NCBI GenBank assembly: GCA_050633525.1 | Contig: JBOEGR010000037.1 | Coordinates: forward strand, 14,754-78,753 | Length of the DNA: 64,000 bases | Direction: 5' to 3' | Source of the DNA: CANLBN01 sp050633525 | GTDB taxonomy: Bacteria; Pseudomonadota; Gammaproteobacteria; Pseudomonadales; Cellvibrionaceae | In this document: positions 35,281 through 44,137 of the stretch, one piece after another | How the letters are laid out: each line of letters opens with the position of its first letter | How positions within the stretch are numbered: the stretch's first letter is position 1 | The notes under the pieces: generated by a model | Told to the model about the DNA's origin: nothing | The model's input: the letters and a program-made list of their open reading frames with translations, nothing else | Databases searched by the model: none | Made by a program: the position numbers and the translations under genes

Positions 35281-38043
35281 TTAAGCACGCTCATTCCCCA
35301 AAGGTTTAAATATCAAAATGAGTTTTGGCAGCAAAGTCAGTGAAGCAACAATAGCGGCAAACATAGCCAAACTCGTCAGCAGGCCAAAATAAATAGACGG
35401 AATAAATTTGGATAAAGCCAAAATTGAAAAACCCACGATGACAGTAACCGAGGTGTAGTACATTGCCTTACCAATAGAGCCGTGCGCATTATGCATGGCT
35501 TTAATATAATTTTTCTCTTTATGAAATTCTTCTCGATACCGATAAATATAATGTACCGCATCATCGACACCAATACCGACGGCAATAGCAGCAATAGTAA
35601 TGGTCATCATATCGAGAGGAATACCTGCCAAACCCATACCGCCCAACACAGCTAAGGCAGCGAGCATATTAGGAATAAGAGCAATAAGCGAGAGCGAAAG
35701 CGAGCGAAACAGCACAATAAACATCAACAAGATGCCGATAAAAACAGCACCAATCGTTAAGATTTGAGAGCTAAATAAACTTTGCAACATATTATTATAA
35801 AGTACAAGGACACCGGTTAAGTTGACCTGCTCTTCATCAAATTCCAATTCGGATACCAGATGATTGCGCACGACTTTTAATAGCTCATCACGTTGCAAAT
35901 TAATATCGGTTTCTTTCACCCGCATGGTAATTCGCGTTTGCTCTTGGTCTTTTGCCAAATAAGGATCAATTAGAAACGAAGTGATATCCTCAGGTAAGGC
36001 CTTGCCCATCAAAGCCAACTCAAAATTATTTAAACTTTTCCCATTTAAATCTCTAGCAACCTTGTAAGCCATTGCCAGCGACTGAACCTTACCGACTTCA
36101 GAAAGACTCTCAAGATAATTATGCACTTCTTCTATGCGTTCCATACCCACTTGAGTAAACCAATAGTTATTGGTTAAATTAATATCGCTCTGACTTGCTG
36201 CATTTGTTGTATTCGAAGCGAAAGGGTCTTGCTCAAAAGTATCTTGCTCGAAAGGATCGGTATCATCTTGAGCAAATGGGTCACCTGTATCGGCAAAAGG
36301 GTCATCACCGGCGTTTTGCTCAAACTCATCAGGAGCCGCGACTGCTGGCGCGAAAGGATCATTTGCAAAAGGGTCATCTGATGCAGCGCTAGAAAACTCA
36401 TCACTCTCGATTTCAATCCCACTTGAATTTTGCGTGGCTTCTAAATTTTGTGTAGCTTCTGATTTTTGTGTAACTCCAGCTGTATTCGGTTTTTTTCTAT
36501 CTAAAATAACATCCAAGGTAATCGTGCCACCCAATTGCTGGTCGATCACCAGCATACCTTGATGAATTTCAGTTGAAGAATGGAAGTAATCAATAAAGCG
36601 ATTCTCGACCTTAAGGCGACTCATGCCAACCACACTAACTGCAACGGCGACCAAGCCAAGAAATAAAATCAGGCCCCCTCGCTTTTCTGTGAAACGTGAA
36701 AATAATAGTGTCAAGGCAGCTGAGTTGTCTTTTCTTCGATCTACTTTTGTTTTTGGCAACACCATCAAACCAGCAGGGATAATAATAAAAGCGAAAAAGA
36801 AAGCAGCACTCAAACCAATGGTCATCATCCAGCCAAAATCGATCACAGGGCGAATACCACTAACCACTAATGAAGTAAAAGCAACAATGGTAGTTAAGGC
36901 GGTATACAAGCAAGGCTTAAACATAAAGTTCAAGGTACTGCGTAAATTTTCCTCTCTTGCATCAATACCACTCTCAAGACTGTTCTCAACACAAAACTCT
37001 TGATAACGTACGATAAGGTGAATCGTAATCATCAAACATACAATCAATAACAATGCGACGAAATTCGATGAAATAATGGTTAAGCGCCAATCGATCGCAC
37101 CTAAAAAACTGAGCATAAATACCAGCGAGGTCACACAGGTCAGCAAGGGCAAAAAGACAAACTGCCATTGCCTAAAAATAATGCTGAGTATGATGATAAT
37201 AAAGAGAACAATGCCGATGCCAAACACCATAATGTCGCTGGAGATAAAATCCACCATATCGGCTGTAATCATGGTGACGCCGCCCACAAAGATGGCGGCA
37301 TCGGTTTTATATTTTGCCACTACGTCGCGCACCGCTTGTACACGCTCACGACTTTCGACTGCCGACTCAGTACGGTAATCTAAGAACACTTTAGAAACAG
37401 CCTCAAGCTTTGACGCTTCTTCAGGACTCAGCCCACTAGTATCACGCTGTTGACGTAGCCCATCACGTTCACGCACCAATTCAATATAACGATTATCCGT
37501 TGCCAAGGTCAGTAGTATCGCTGTCGTTTTACCATCAGGGCCTAAGAGCATATCTTTATAGATAGGGCTATTTAAGAATTCCTGTTTAGCCAAGCCATAA
37601 TCAACCCCACCATCACTTAAGGTTTTAATACCTTTAGCAACTTCAGTTAAAGAAACCGGGGGACTATAAAGCAAGGGAACATCTAAAATAGAATTAGCAC
37701 CACTAATGCCCTCAACCTTTAACAATTCATCACGTAATTGTGCCAAATGGTCTAAGGTCTGGTCAGTGAACAAATCTTGTTTGGGCGTATAAGTGATGAC
37801 CAGAAAATCACCGGATTGATAACGTTTGGCAATTTCACGGAAGTAGTCGAGATCTTTATCGTACTCTAACGTAAGCGCATCAGATGATGCATCGATCTTT
37901 AACTTCGGTAACTGAGTAGAGAGCAAACCTATCGACAATAATAGTATGATTAGTGTCAACAATGGCTTTTTTAATACACAATAAAAATAAACTTCACTCA
38001 TTTTCTTTAACATAATTTTGTGACTAACTCTCGAAAGCGTCAT
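35281..38043 (-). CDS. RND/MMPL-family transporter with DPF-rich insertion
   Basis: A 920-residue inner-membrane RND-superfamily exporter of the MMPL/HpnN-like group, which moves lipids or other hydrophobic molecules. Two copies of a membrane/periplasmic-loop module are visible: a helix, a large loop, then helices around FGIGIVLFIIIILSII and, in the second half, GIGVDDAVHYIYRYRE with the conserved aspartates. The second periplasmic loop carries a low-complexity acidic insertion rich in DPFA/DPFE (bases about 36217-36380). The start could be at 38043, or at the methionines 10 or 14 codons on. It heads a run with the SDR gene and mtgA. Confidence 0.88.
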   Translation of the reverse strand: MTLSRVSHKIMLKKMSEVYFYCVLKKPLLTLIILLLSIGLLSTQLPKLKIDASSDALTLEYDKDLDYFREIAKRYQSGDFLVITYTPKQDLFTDQTLDHLAQLRDELLKVEGISGANSILDVPLLYSPPVSLTEVAKGIKTLSDGGVDYGLAKQEFLNSPIYKDMLLGPDGKTTAILLTLATDNRYIELVRERDGLRQQRDTSGLSPEEASKLEAVSKVFLDYRTESAVESRERVQAVRDVVAKYKTDAAIFVGGVTMITADMVDFISSDIMVFGIGIVLFIIIILSIIFRQWQFVFLPLLTCVTSLVFMLSFLGAIDWRLTIISSNFVALLLIVCLMITIHLIVRYQEFCVENSLESGIDAREENLRSTLNFMFKPCLYTALTTIVAFTSLVVSGIRPVIDFGWMMTIGLSAAFFFAFIIIPAGLMVLPKTKVDRRKDNSAALTLLFSRFTEKRGGLILFLGLVAVAVSVVGMSRLKVENRFIDYFHSSTEIHQGMLVIDQQLGGTITLDVILDRKKPNTAGVTQKSEATQNLEATQNSSGIEIESDEFSSAASDDPFANDPFAPAVAAPDEFEQNAGDDPFADTGDPFAQDDTDPFEQDTFEQDPFASNTTNAASQSDINLTNNYWFTQVGMERIEEVHNYLESLSEVGKVQSLAMAYKVARDLNGKSLNNFELALMGKALPEDITSFLIDPYLAKDQEQTRITMRVKETDINLQRDELLKVVRNHLVSELEFDEEQVNLTGVLVLYNNMLQSLFSSQILTIGAVFIGILLMFIVLFRSLSLSLIALIPNMLAALAVLGGMGLAGIPLDMMTITIAAIAVGIGVDDAVHYIYRYREEFHKEKNYIKAMHNAHGSIGKAMYYTSVTVIVGFSILALSKFIPSIYFGLLTSLAMFAAIVASLTLLPKLILIFKPLGNERA
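36217..36380 (-). repeat. DPF-repeat coding segment inside the transporter
   Basis: In about 55 residues the motif DPF occurs repeatedly (DDPFANDPFA, DDPFADTGDPFAQ, DPFEQD, QDPFASN), with related EF/TF variants. The coding DNA shows matching imperfect repeats of AAAGGGTC/GGATC type, which suggests growth by slippage. Confidence 0.85.
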
Positions 38044-38135
38044 CCCTTGAAATATAATTGATTGAACATTGATTAAAAGTTGATTTCTCGCAATTCATTT
38101 TTCGCAACTAATTTTTCGTAACCAAAGAGATATGG

Positions 38136-38765
38136 CTACTCACCCCAACGGGGGAAAACCGCTTGCTCTATCTCTAATTGGTCTAATATTCGCGCCACAA
38201 TAAAATCGATCAAATCACCAATACTATTAGGCTTTTGATACAAGCCTGGGCTTGCAGGCAAAACAACCGCACCCATTTGCGTTAGCTTTAACATATTCTC
38301 TAAGTGCACTTGAGAGTAAGGCGTTTCTCGGGGAACTAAAATAAGCTGTCTACGCTCTTTTAATGCCACATCCGCAGCGCGCTCAATTAAATTATTACTG
38401 GCGCCATTAGCAATAGACGATAGGGTCCCGCTGCTAGCGGGGCAAATTACCATGGACGAAGGACTACTAGAACCGGAGGCGACAGGAGCAAACCAGTCTT
38501 CCCGGCTAAACAATATCAACTGACCTTCTTTCGCATGGTACATCTTACCCAATAAAGCTTGCTGATCTGTCAAACCATCAGGCAATACTAAATCGGTCTC
38601 CGTCCGAATGACGACTTCGGCTGCGCGGGATATCATTAGGTAAACTCGACATTGCTTAGCTAGCAAACATTCCAATAAACGCAATGCGTATTGCGCCCCC
38701 GAAGCACCGGTAATCGCAAGGGTAATCGTTTTATCGAATACTGTTTCTATATTCTCTTTTGACAT
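38136..38765 (-). CDS. ubiX: UbiX flavin prenyltransferase
   Basis: UbiX prenylates FMN to make the cofactor used by UbiD decarboxylase in ubiquinone synthesis. The 209-residue protein shows the FMN-binding start AITGASGAQYALRLL, the PASSGTLSSIANGASNNLIERAADV segment (about 107-131) and the PRETPYSQVHLENMLKL block with the catalytic region. It follows mpl with 67 bases between, a common arrangement. Confidence 0.96.
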   Translation of the reverse strand: MSKENIETVFDKTITLAITGASGAQYALRLLECLLAKQCRVYLMISRAAEVVIRTETDLVLPDGLTDQQALLGKMYHAKEGQLILFSREDWFAPVASGSSSPSSMVICPASSGTLSSIANGASNNLIERAADVALKERRQLILVPRETPYSQVHLENMLKLTQMGAVVLPASPGLYQKPNSIGDLIDFIVARILDQLEIEQAVFPRWGE

Positions 38766-38832
38766 TTTTTCACACTATTTATTTCGCGTTATTTATTTCA
38801 CACTAGATAAGACGCTTTTTTGATAAATGGAT

Positions 38833-40323
38833 TTAACCTACACCCTCTAAGCTGGAAATGAGCTTTTGATGTATTCCAGCAAAGCCGCCATTACTCATCA
38901 CTAAAATGTGTATCGGGGCTGTTAATAAACCCGCTGAGGGCTCTAATAACTCAGCTGAGGGCTCTAATAATTCTGCTGAAGACCCTAATAACTCAGCTGA
39001 GGGCTCTAATAATTCTGCTGAGGGCTCCGAGACTTGTGCGGATACGATATCAGAGCAACGCTGAATCAGACCTTCTATCGTCTCATGAGTTTCCGCGGGA
39101 ACAGTGGTCTGATCAATGACTGACTGAATATCCCAATCTAAATTAGCGGGCTTATACCATAATACATTGTCAGCAGCGGCGCAGGCAGCCGCTAATGATG
39201 ATTGATGTAAGCCCATACGCATGGTGTTCGATCTAGGCTCAATGAGCACGACTATTTTTTCATCTCCCACCTTAGCCCTTAAACCTTCTATGGTGGATTT
39301 AATCGCTGTGGGGTGGTGAGCAAAATCATCGTAGACATAAACATTATTACGATCATAGACACACTCCATACGCCTTTTAACACCCTTAAACTCAGCCAGT
39401 GCCGCAGCGGCAATATCGGGTGTTACACCGACATGCCTGGCTGCGACCATCGCAGCTAAACCATTGGCGACATTATGCAAACCGAGTTGTGTCCACTCTA
39501 CTGTTGCCTGCCGTTCACCGTTAAAGAAAATATCAAATGCAGAACCATCTTCCTTTAGCAAACTCAATGACCAATCAGTATCAGCATAAGACAAATTGAC
39601 TTGCTCGCATGGTGTCCAGCAGCCCTGCTCTATGACCTCGTCAATAGCTGGAGTCTCCGTCGGAGCAATCACCAATCCGTTATTGGGCACCGTTCTAATA
39701 AGATGATGAAATTGTTTTTGAATGGCCGCCAAATCATCAAAAATGTCACCATGATCGAACTCAAGGTTATTGATGATGAGGGTACGTGGCGTGTAATGAA
39801 TAAACTTGGAGCGCTTATCAAAAAAAGCACTGTCATACTCATCGGCCTCAATCACAAAGAAAGGCGTGTCACCCAAGCGTGCGGATACCGAAAAATTCAG
39901 TGGCACTCCGCCAATAAGGTAACCCGGGGACATATTGGCGTACTCTAAAATCCACGCCAGCATGCTACTGGTTGTAGTTTTACCGTGGGTTCCAGACGCC
40001 GCTAATACCCACTTATCCTTTAATATATTGTCTTTTAACCACTGAGGGCCAGAGGTGTAAGGTAAGCCCTTATCTAAAATGGCTTCTACTAATGGGTTTC
40101 CACGGCTCATCGCATTGCCAATCACAATTAAGTCGGGAGCCAGCTCTAACTGGGCCAGATCGTAGCCCTCTATCAACTCAATACCCGCGGCCTCTAATTG
40201 AGTGCTCATGGGAGGATAAACATTCGCATCGCAGCCAGTCACACGATGCCCTTGCGCAACCGCTAACTGTGCCAAGCTCCCCATAAAGGTGCCGCAAATG
40301 CCAAGAATATGAATATGTTGCAT
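38833..40323 (-). CDS. mpl: UDP-N-acetylmuramate:L-Ala-gamma-D-Glu-mDAP ligase
   Basis: Mpl re-attaches the recycled murein tripeptide to UDP-MurNAc with ATP. I set the start at ATG 40323 (MQHIHILGICGTFMG), since the extension before it begins only at a TTG. The 496-residue product has the nucleotide-sugar domain, the ATP loop SGTHGKTTTSSML and the Mur ligase central motif EADEYDSAFFDKR, plus the C-terminal IEPRSNTMRMG. Near the C-terminus an in-frame run of five seven-residue units (EPSAELL type, bases 38923-39027) interrupts the last domain before IHILVMSNGGFAGIH resumes. Family length is usually about 450-460, so this insertion explains the excess. Confidence 0.95.
   Translation of the reverse strand: MQHIHILGICGTFMGSLAQLAVAQGHRVTGCDANVYPPMSTQLEAAGIELIEGYDLAQLELAPDLIVIGNAMSRGNPLVEAILDKGLPYTSGPQWLKDNILKDKWVLAASGTHGKTTTSSMLAWILEYANMSPGYLIGGVPLNFSVSARLGDTPFFVIEADEYDSAFFDKRSKFIHYTPRTLIINNLEFDHGDIFDDLAAIQKQFHHLIRTVPNNGLVIAPTETPAIDEVIEQGCWTPCEQVNLSYADTDWSLSLLKEDGSAFDIFFNGERQATVEWTQLGLHNVANGLAAMVAARHVGVTPDIAAAALAEFKGVKRRMECVYDRNNVYVYDDFAHHPTAIKSTIEGLRAKVGDEKIVVLIEPRSNTMRMGLHQSSLAAACAAADNVLWYKPANLDWDIQSVIDQTTVPAETHETIEGLIQRCSDIVSAQVSEPSAELLEPSAELLGSSAELLEPSAELLEPSAGLLTAPIHILVMSNGGFAGIHQKLISSLEGVG
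38923..39027 (-). repeat. Five 21-bp in-frame tandem repeats in mpl
   Basis: Five head-to-tail 21-base units encode EPSAELL, EPSAELL, GSSAELL, EPSAELL, EPSAGLL. Units differ at a few synonymous bases (GCA GAA versus GCT GAG alternate), so the array expanded as a two-unit block and then diverged slightly. Confidence 0.95.
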
Positions 40324-40628
40324 ATAAAAAATACTGTCTTTAAATAAACACCGCAAGATAACATGAACGATGCTTAAGAAACACTCTCAGGCAAATTTAC
40401 CTAGGGGCCGTTGACTCCAACACACTAAACGCGAATTAGATCACGCTTTCTAATACCCACACTATCACCCATGAGCATTTATGATTACTATCCATTTTAG
40501 CTTGTTATGGCTATTGATAATCGCAATGCGCCATTCGACGGCCACGTCTTAATGTTAAAGAATACAAATAAGACAACCGGACAATTAGGAAACAACATAG
40601 AACGTTAATAGTAGTCAGGAGGATTGAA
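40324..40628. other. Divergent intergenic region, mpl and GH19-like gene
   Basis: About 305 bases between divergent genes, so both promoters must lie here. Apart from the AGGAGGA ribosome site at about 40617-40623 for the plus-strand gene I see no supported element. Confidence 0.5.
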
Positions 40629-41669
40629 ATGATTCAATACAGCACAGGTAAAGGCAAAAAGAATAGATCTGCGGACGTTGTTGCACTACAACTGTTACTT
40701 AACGAAGTAGACATAGCCAAAATCAAACCTGCCGAAAATGTACCCGACGCTAACGTTGAGTATATTTTATCGAAAGGTTCATCTCAGACTAATATCGAAC
40801 AATTACCCGCACTCAAAGTAGACGGTCTCTCAATTGCGCCTTTAGTCGCGAGAATTGAAATCTATCAAAAAGCAAAAAAAATGAAGCTCGTTGACGGCTG
40901 GATTAGCAAACGAGGGGGTACTTTAAAAGCATTACTAAAGGATGCTGGGGTCACGGCGTCGAAAACCCGAATGTCTTACATCCGAAATAAGATACCTCGC
41001 CCCAATGGCGTCAACGTTATCTCTGTAGACAAAGCGCTCAGCCTCTATCAAAAACAATATGCATCACTCAGTGCCGATGATAAAGAAGGTCTACGCTATA
41101 TATTGAGCACCGCTAAATGCGATACAGAAGTCACATTTATCCCAGAACTCGCGTACATGCTGGCAACGACCAAACATGAAACTGCACATACATTCAGAGG
41201 TATTGAAGAGTATGGCAAAGGCGCAAGCCGCCCTTACGGTAAAGAAATTACCGTCACTGACCCAAAAACAAAGAAAGCGTATAAGAATAAGTACTATGGT
41301 CGCGGCTATGTACAACTAACGTGGGGATACAACTATCAACGCATTGACCACAAGCTAGGTAATGGTACTTTTCCTAATCGAAATAAAGTGAAAGTAGCCG
41401 ATTATAATAAAGGCTTTACGATTAGCGATCCTTCCAAGAGTATCTATTTAAATCCACAGAAAGCGCTGAAAAAAGAGGTCGCTTATACCGGTTTGATTTG
41501 GGGTATGCATAAAGGCATTTACACCGGTAGAAAAATCTCCAACTATGTCACTACAGGCAAAATTGATTATATTAATGCACGACGTGTGATTAATGGCACT
41601 GATAAGGCCAGCAAGATCGCAAACTATGCAGAAGATATTGAGATATTACTTCGAACATCAACCTTATAA
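40629..41669 (+). CDS. GH19/lysozyme-like peptidoglycan hydrolase with binding domain
   Basis: A 346-residue protein without a signal peptide. The N-terminal part (about 1-90) resembles a peptidoglycan-binding repeat (VVALQLLLN near the start, LKVDGLSIAPLVARIEIYQK at the end). The C-terminal half has the chitinase class I/GH19-like lysozyme fold signatures: the catalytic glutamate in TTKHETAHTFRGIEE and the substrate loop YYGRGYVQLTWGYNY. The start has a perfect AGGAGGA ribosome site. Similar layouts occur in phage endolysins and type VI secreted muramidases. The following lipoprotein gene, 18 bases on, is a plausible immunity partner, which favours the effector reading (inference). Confidence 0.82.
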   Translation: MIQYSTGKGKKNRSADVVALQLLLNEVDIAKIKPAENVPDANVEYILSKGSSQTNIEQLPALKVDGLSIAPLVARIEIYQKAKKMKLVDGWISKRGGTLKALLKDAGVTASKTRMSYIRNKIPRPNGVNVISVDKALSLYQKQYASLSADDKEGLRYILSTAKCDTEVTFIPELAYMLATTKHETAHTFRGIEEYGKGASRPYGKEITVTDPKTKKAYKNKYYGRGYVQLTWGYNYQRIDHKLGNGTFPNRNKVKVADYNKGFTISDPSKSIYLNPQKALKKEVAYTGLIWGMHKGIYTGRKISNYVTTGKIDYINARRVINGTDKASKIANYAEDIEILLRTSTL

Positions 41670-41687
41670 ACCGTCGAGACTCAATGA

Positions 41688-42401
41688 ATGCTAAATAAGA
41701 TACGCTCTGGGATATCTCTCATTATGCTTGTTAAGACAATCACTATTTGCTTTATTGCACTAGGTATCATCTCGTGCAAAGCAGAAACACAAACAGCCGA
41801 TCAACCACTCATAAGCACGGATACAAAACCAACACCTACCGACCATGCTAAAAATGAGGGGCTCGACCTACTAAGCAACTATGATCGTGATTTATGGGAT
41901 GGCCCTGACGGTTGGACAGATGAACAGTGGCGCTGGAAGCGACTACTCCGCTGGGATAAAAACTGCGATTATGTGGCAAGTATTGATACCCATACCATTT
42001 CTGACACTCAAGAGTTGATTCAAGTGATGTGTGTTCCTGGTAGCTATCAAGCCACGTATTACCTCTTTCTATTCAACAAGGAGGGGCAAACGTCAACCCA
42101 ACTGGCACTTGGGGCACCTGAAAACACCGACAACCCATATGAGATATCAGGGCACTTGAGCTATGACAAAAAGGCATCCCAGCTATCGATTACAAGCCTT
42201 TCAAGAGGCGTCGGGGACTGTGGTGTCTATCAACTATTTAGCTTTACATCAACGAACGGCTCAACCTTAGCAGCAGATGAGCCACCCACTCTTATTGAAA
42301 AGCGCCAGCGAAGTTGCAGTGAGACTATTCCCAAGACTGAATCAAAGACCATTTTTGATCCTACTCAGTGGCCGCTATCAACATTGGCCAACACTCATTG
42401 A
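41688..42401 (+). CDS. Lipoprotein, possible immunity protein for the hydrolase
   Basis: I do not recognise the family. The 237-residue product has a hydrophobic N-terminus and a lipobox-like GIISC; starting at the internal methionine (41724) would give an 18-residue lipoprotein signal of normal length. The mature part has repeated cysteines (NCDY, VMCVPG, VGDCGVY, RSCSE) that could form periplasmic disulphides. It directly follows a peptidoglycan hydrolase gene, as periplasmic immunity lipoproteins do for secreted muramidases. No homology supports this beyond position. Confidence 0.6.
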   Translation: MLNKIRSGISLIMLVKTITICFIALGIISCKAETQTADQPLISTDTKPTPTDHAKNEGLDLLSNYDRDLWDGPDGWTDEQWRWKRLLRWDKNCDYVASIDTHTISDTQELIQVMCVPGSYQATYYLFLFNKEGQTSTQLALGAPENTDNPYEISGHLSYDKKASQLSITSLSRGVGDCGVYQLFSFTSTNGSTLAADEPPTLIEKRQRSCSETIPKTESKTIFDPTQWPLSTLANTH

Positions 42402-42694
42402 CCCCTCAAATAAGCCCTAACTTGTTTACGAGCCCTTTCAGGGCTCTAGAATAATATTCCGCTATAATGCACTAGAAGCCGACTAGACATGAAATTGACA
42501 TTGATTTCACGTATTATTGCGGCACTTTTTAATGTGGGCTACGTAACGGTAAAGGCAAGCTTCCTATCCAGCTTATTCACATCAATGTGATATGCCGGTC
42601 AGATGCCTGACTCATACACAAAAATGCGCATCTAATAATGGCATTACCCATATTAAACCTCCCCTCAACTTAACTTGTAGAATTAGGAAACTTC
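42402..42694. other. Intergenic region before the phosphofructokinase gene
   Basis: Nearly 300 bases without a supported gene. A GAGCCC...GGGCTC hairpin at 42430-42446 lies just after the lipoprotein gene but lacks a T-run. The rest shows nothing I can name. Confidence 0.5.
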
Positions 42695-43960
42695 ATGGCC
42701 AAGAAAAATGCGTTTTACGCTCAATCCGGCGGCGTTACCGCTGTTATTAATGCGTCTGCTTGCGGTGTTATCGAAACTGCACGACAACATAAAAAACACA
42801 TTGGTAAAGTCTATGCTGGCCATAATGGCATTATCGGAGCATTGCGCGAAGAGCTGATAGATACGAGTAAAGAAAGTGCACGTACGATTGCTGGTCTAAA
42901 GCATACGCCTTCAGGAGCATTTGGCTCATGCCGCTATAAGCTGAAAAGCCTAGAACAAAATAAAGCAGAATATGAACGCTTAATTGAAGTTTTTAAAGCA
43001 CATAATATTGGTTACTTTTTTTATAACGGTGGTGGCGATTCTGCCGATACTTGTTTGAAAATCTCTCAATTATCAGAAAAAATGGGTTACCCTATTCAGG
43101 CCATTCATGTGCCTAAAACCGTTGATAATGACCTCCCCATCACTGACAACTCACCAGGCTTTGGGTCGGTTGCTAAATATGTTGCAGTTTCAACTAAAGA
43201 AGCGGCACTGGATGTTAAGTCCATGTGCGAAACCTCAACCAAAGTATTTATTCTTGAAGTCATGGGACGACATGCTGGATGGATTGCTGCAGCCAGTGGT
43301 TTAGCCGCTGAAAAAGAAGGCGATGCACCCCACATTATTCTTTTCCCTGAAATTGCCTTTAATAAAGAAAAATTTCTTAAGCGCGTTAACAAAACAGTTA
43401 AAAAGTACGGTTATTGTGTTGTGGTCGCATCAGAGGGAGCACAATATAAAGACGGTACTTTCTTAGCGGATGCTGGTAATACCGATGCATTTGGCCACAA
43501 ACAACTTGGAGGCGTTGCCCCCACACTCGCCACAATGGTAAAGGACTCACTCGGTTATAAATATCATTGGGCATTGGCTGATTACTTACAGCGTGCGGCA
43601 AGACACATCGCATCGGCAACGGATGTTGAACAAGCCTATGCTGTCGGTAAAGCTGCGGTTGAAATGGCTGTAGCAGGAAAGAATGCTGTTATGCCCGCTA
43701 TTATTCGAGGTAAAGGTAAGCGCTACTCATGGTCCATTAAAGAAGCGCCTTTAGCGAAAGTTGCCAATGTAGAAAAAATGATGCCACGCAATTATATTAG
43801 CAAGGATGGTTTTGGTATTAGCGACTTAGGCAGAGATTATTTAGAACCTCTCATCCGTGGCGAAGACTACCCCCCTTATAATAAAAACGGCTTACCTAAT
43901 TATGTTTCTCTTAAGAAGGTATTTGCCGATAAAAAAATTAAAAAGAAATTTAAAATCTAA
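42695..43960 (+). CDS. pfp: Pyrophosphate-dependent 6-phosphofructokinase
   Basis: PFP interconverts fructose 6-phosphate and fructose 1,6-bisphosphate using PPi. The 421-residue protein has the N-terminal AQSGGVTAVINAS, the phosphate loop YNGGGDSADTCLK and the catalytic PKTVDNDLPITDNSPGFGSV. The lysine in PKTVDND replaces the glycine of ATP-dependent enzymes, and an aspartate follows GGG in the loop; both mark PPi use. It lies in the same 6 kb as two pyrophosphatases, so PPi handling is a shared theme here. No ATP-type pfk is in view. Confidence 0.93.
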   Translation: MAKKNAFYAQSGGVTAVINASACGVIETARQHKKHIGKVYAGHNGIIGALREELIDTSKESARTIAGLKHTPSGAFGSCRYKLKSLEQNKAEYERLIEVFKAHNIGYFFYNGGGDSADTCLKISQLSEKMGYPIQAIHVPKTVDNDLPITDNSPGFGSVAKYVAVSTKEAALDVKSMCETSTKVFILEVMGRHAGWIAAASGLAAEKEGDAPHIILFPEIAFNKEKFLKRVNKTVKKYGYCVVVASEGAQYKDGTFLADAGNTDAFGHKQLGGVAPTLATMVKDSLGYKYHWALADYLQRAARHIASATDVEQAYAVGKAAVEMAVAGKNAVMPAIIRGKGKRYSWSIKEAPLAKVANVEKMMPRNYISKDGFGISDLGRDYLEPLIRGEDYPPYNKNGLPNYVSLKKVFADKKIKKKFKI

Positions 43961-43970
43961 GTTCTTTTAT

Positions 43971-44025
43971 GATGAAATAAGCGCCAACTTCAAATTCACT
44001 TATGAAATTTGGCGCGTCTTTCATC
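43971..44025 (+). terminator. Long hairpin terminator after pfp
   Basis: Two nested perfect arms: GATGAAA (43971-43977) with TTTCATC (44019-44025), and GCGCCAA (43981-43987) with TTGGCGC (44009-44015). It lies 10 bases after the pfp stop. The downstream T-run is weak, so the termination strength is uncertain. Confidence 0.6.
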
Positions 44026-44137
44026 ATTTATAAATAAAAAAACAACGAAAGGCTTAATAGTAAGGCTTATAGCGTCGCATTTTGATTATTATTGTCTATC
44101 CTTCTAAATAGCCAACAACTATCGAAGTGTCTTACCC

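Noticed and set aside
36217..36380. DPF motifs as evidence of a eukaryotic-type adaptor target
   Set aside because: The protein is a bacterial inner-membrane transporter and the segment is periplasmic; low-complexity growth explains it better.
40324..40356. An 11-residue N-terminal extension of Mpl
   Set aside because: It starts with TTG and precedes the conserved MQHIHILGICG start, which has an ATG.
42430..42446. GAGCCC/GGGCTC hairpin as a rho-independent terminator
   Set aside because: The stem is six bases and no T-run follows on either strand; noted only in the intergenic entry.
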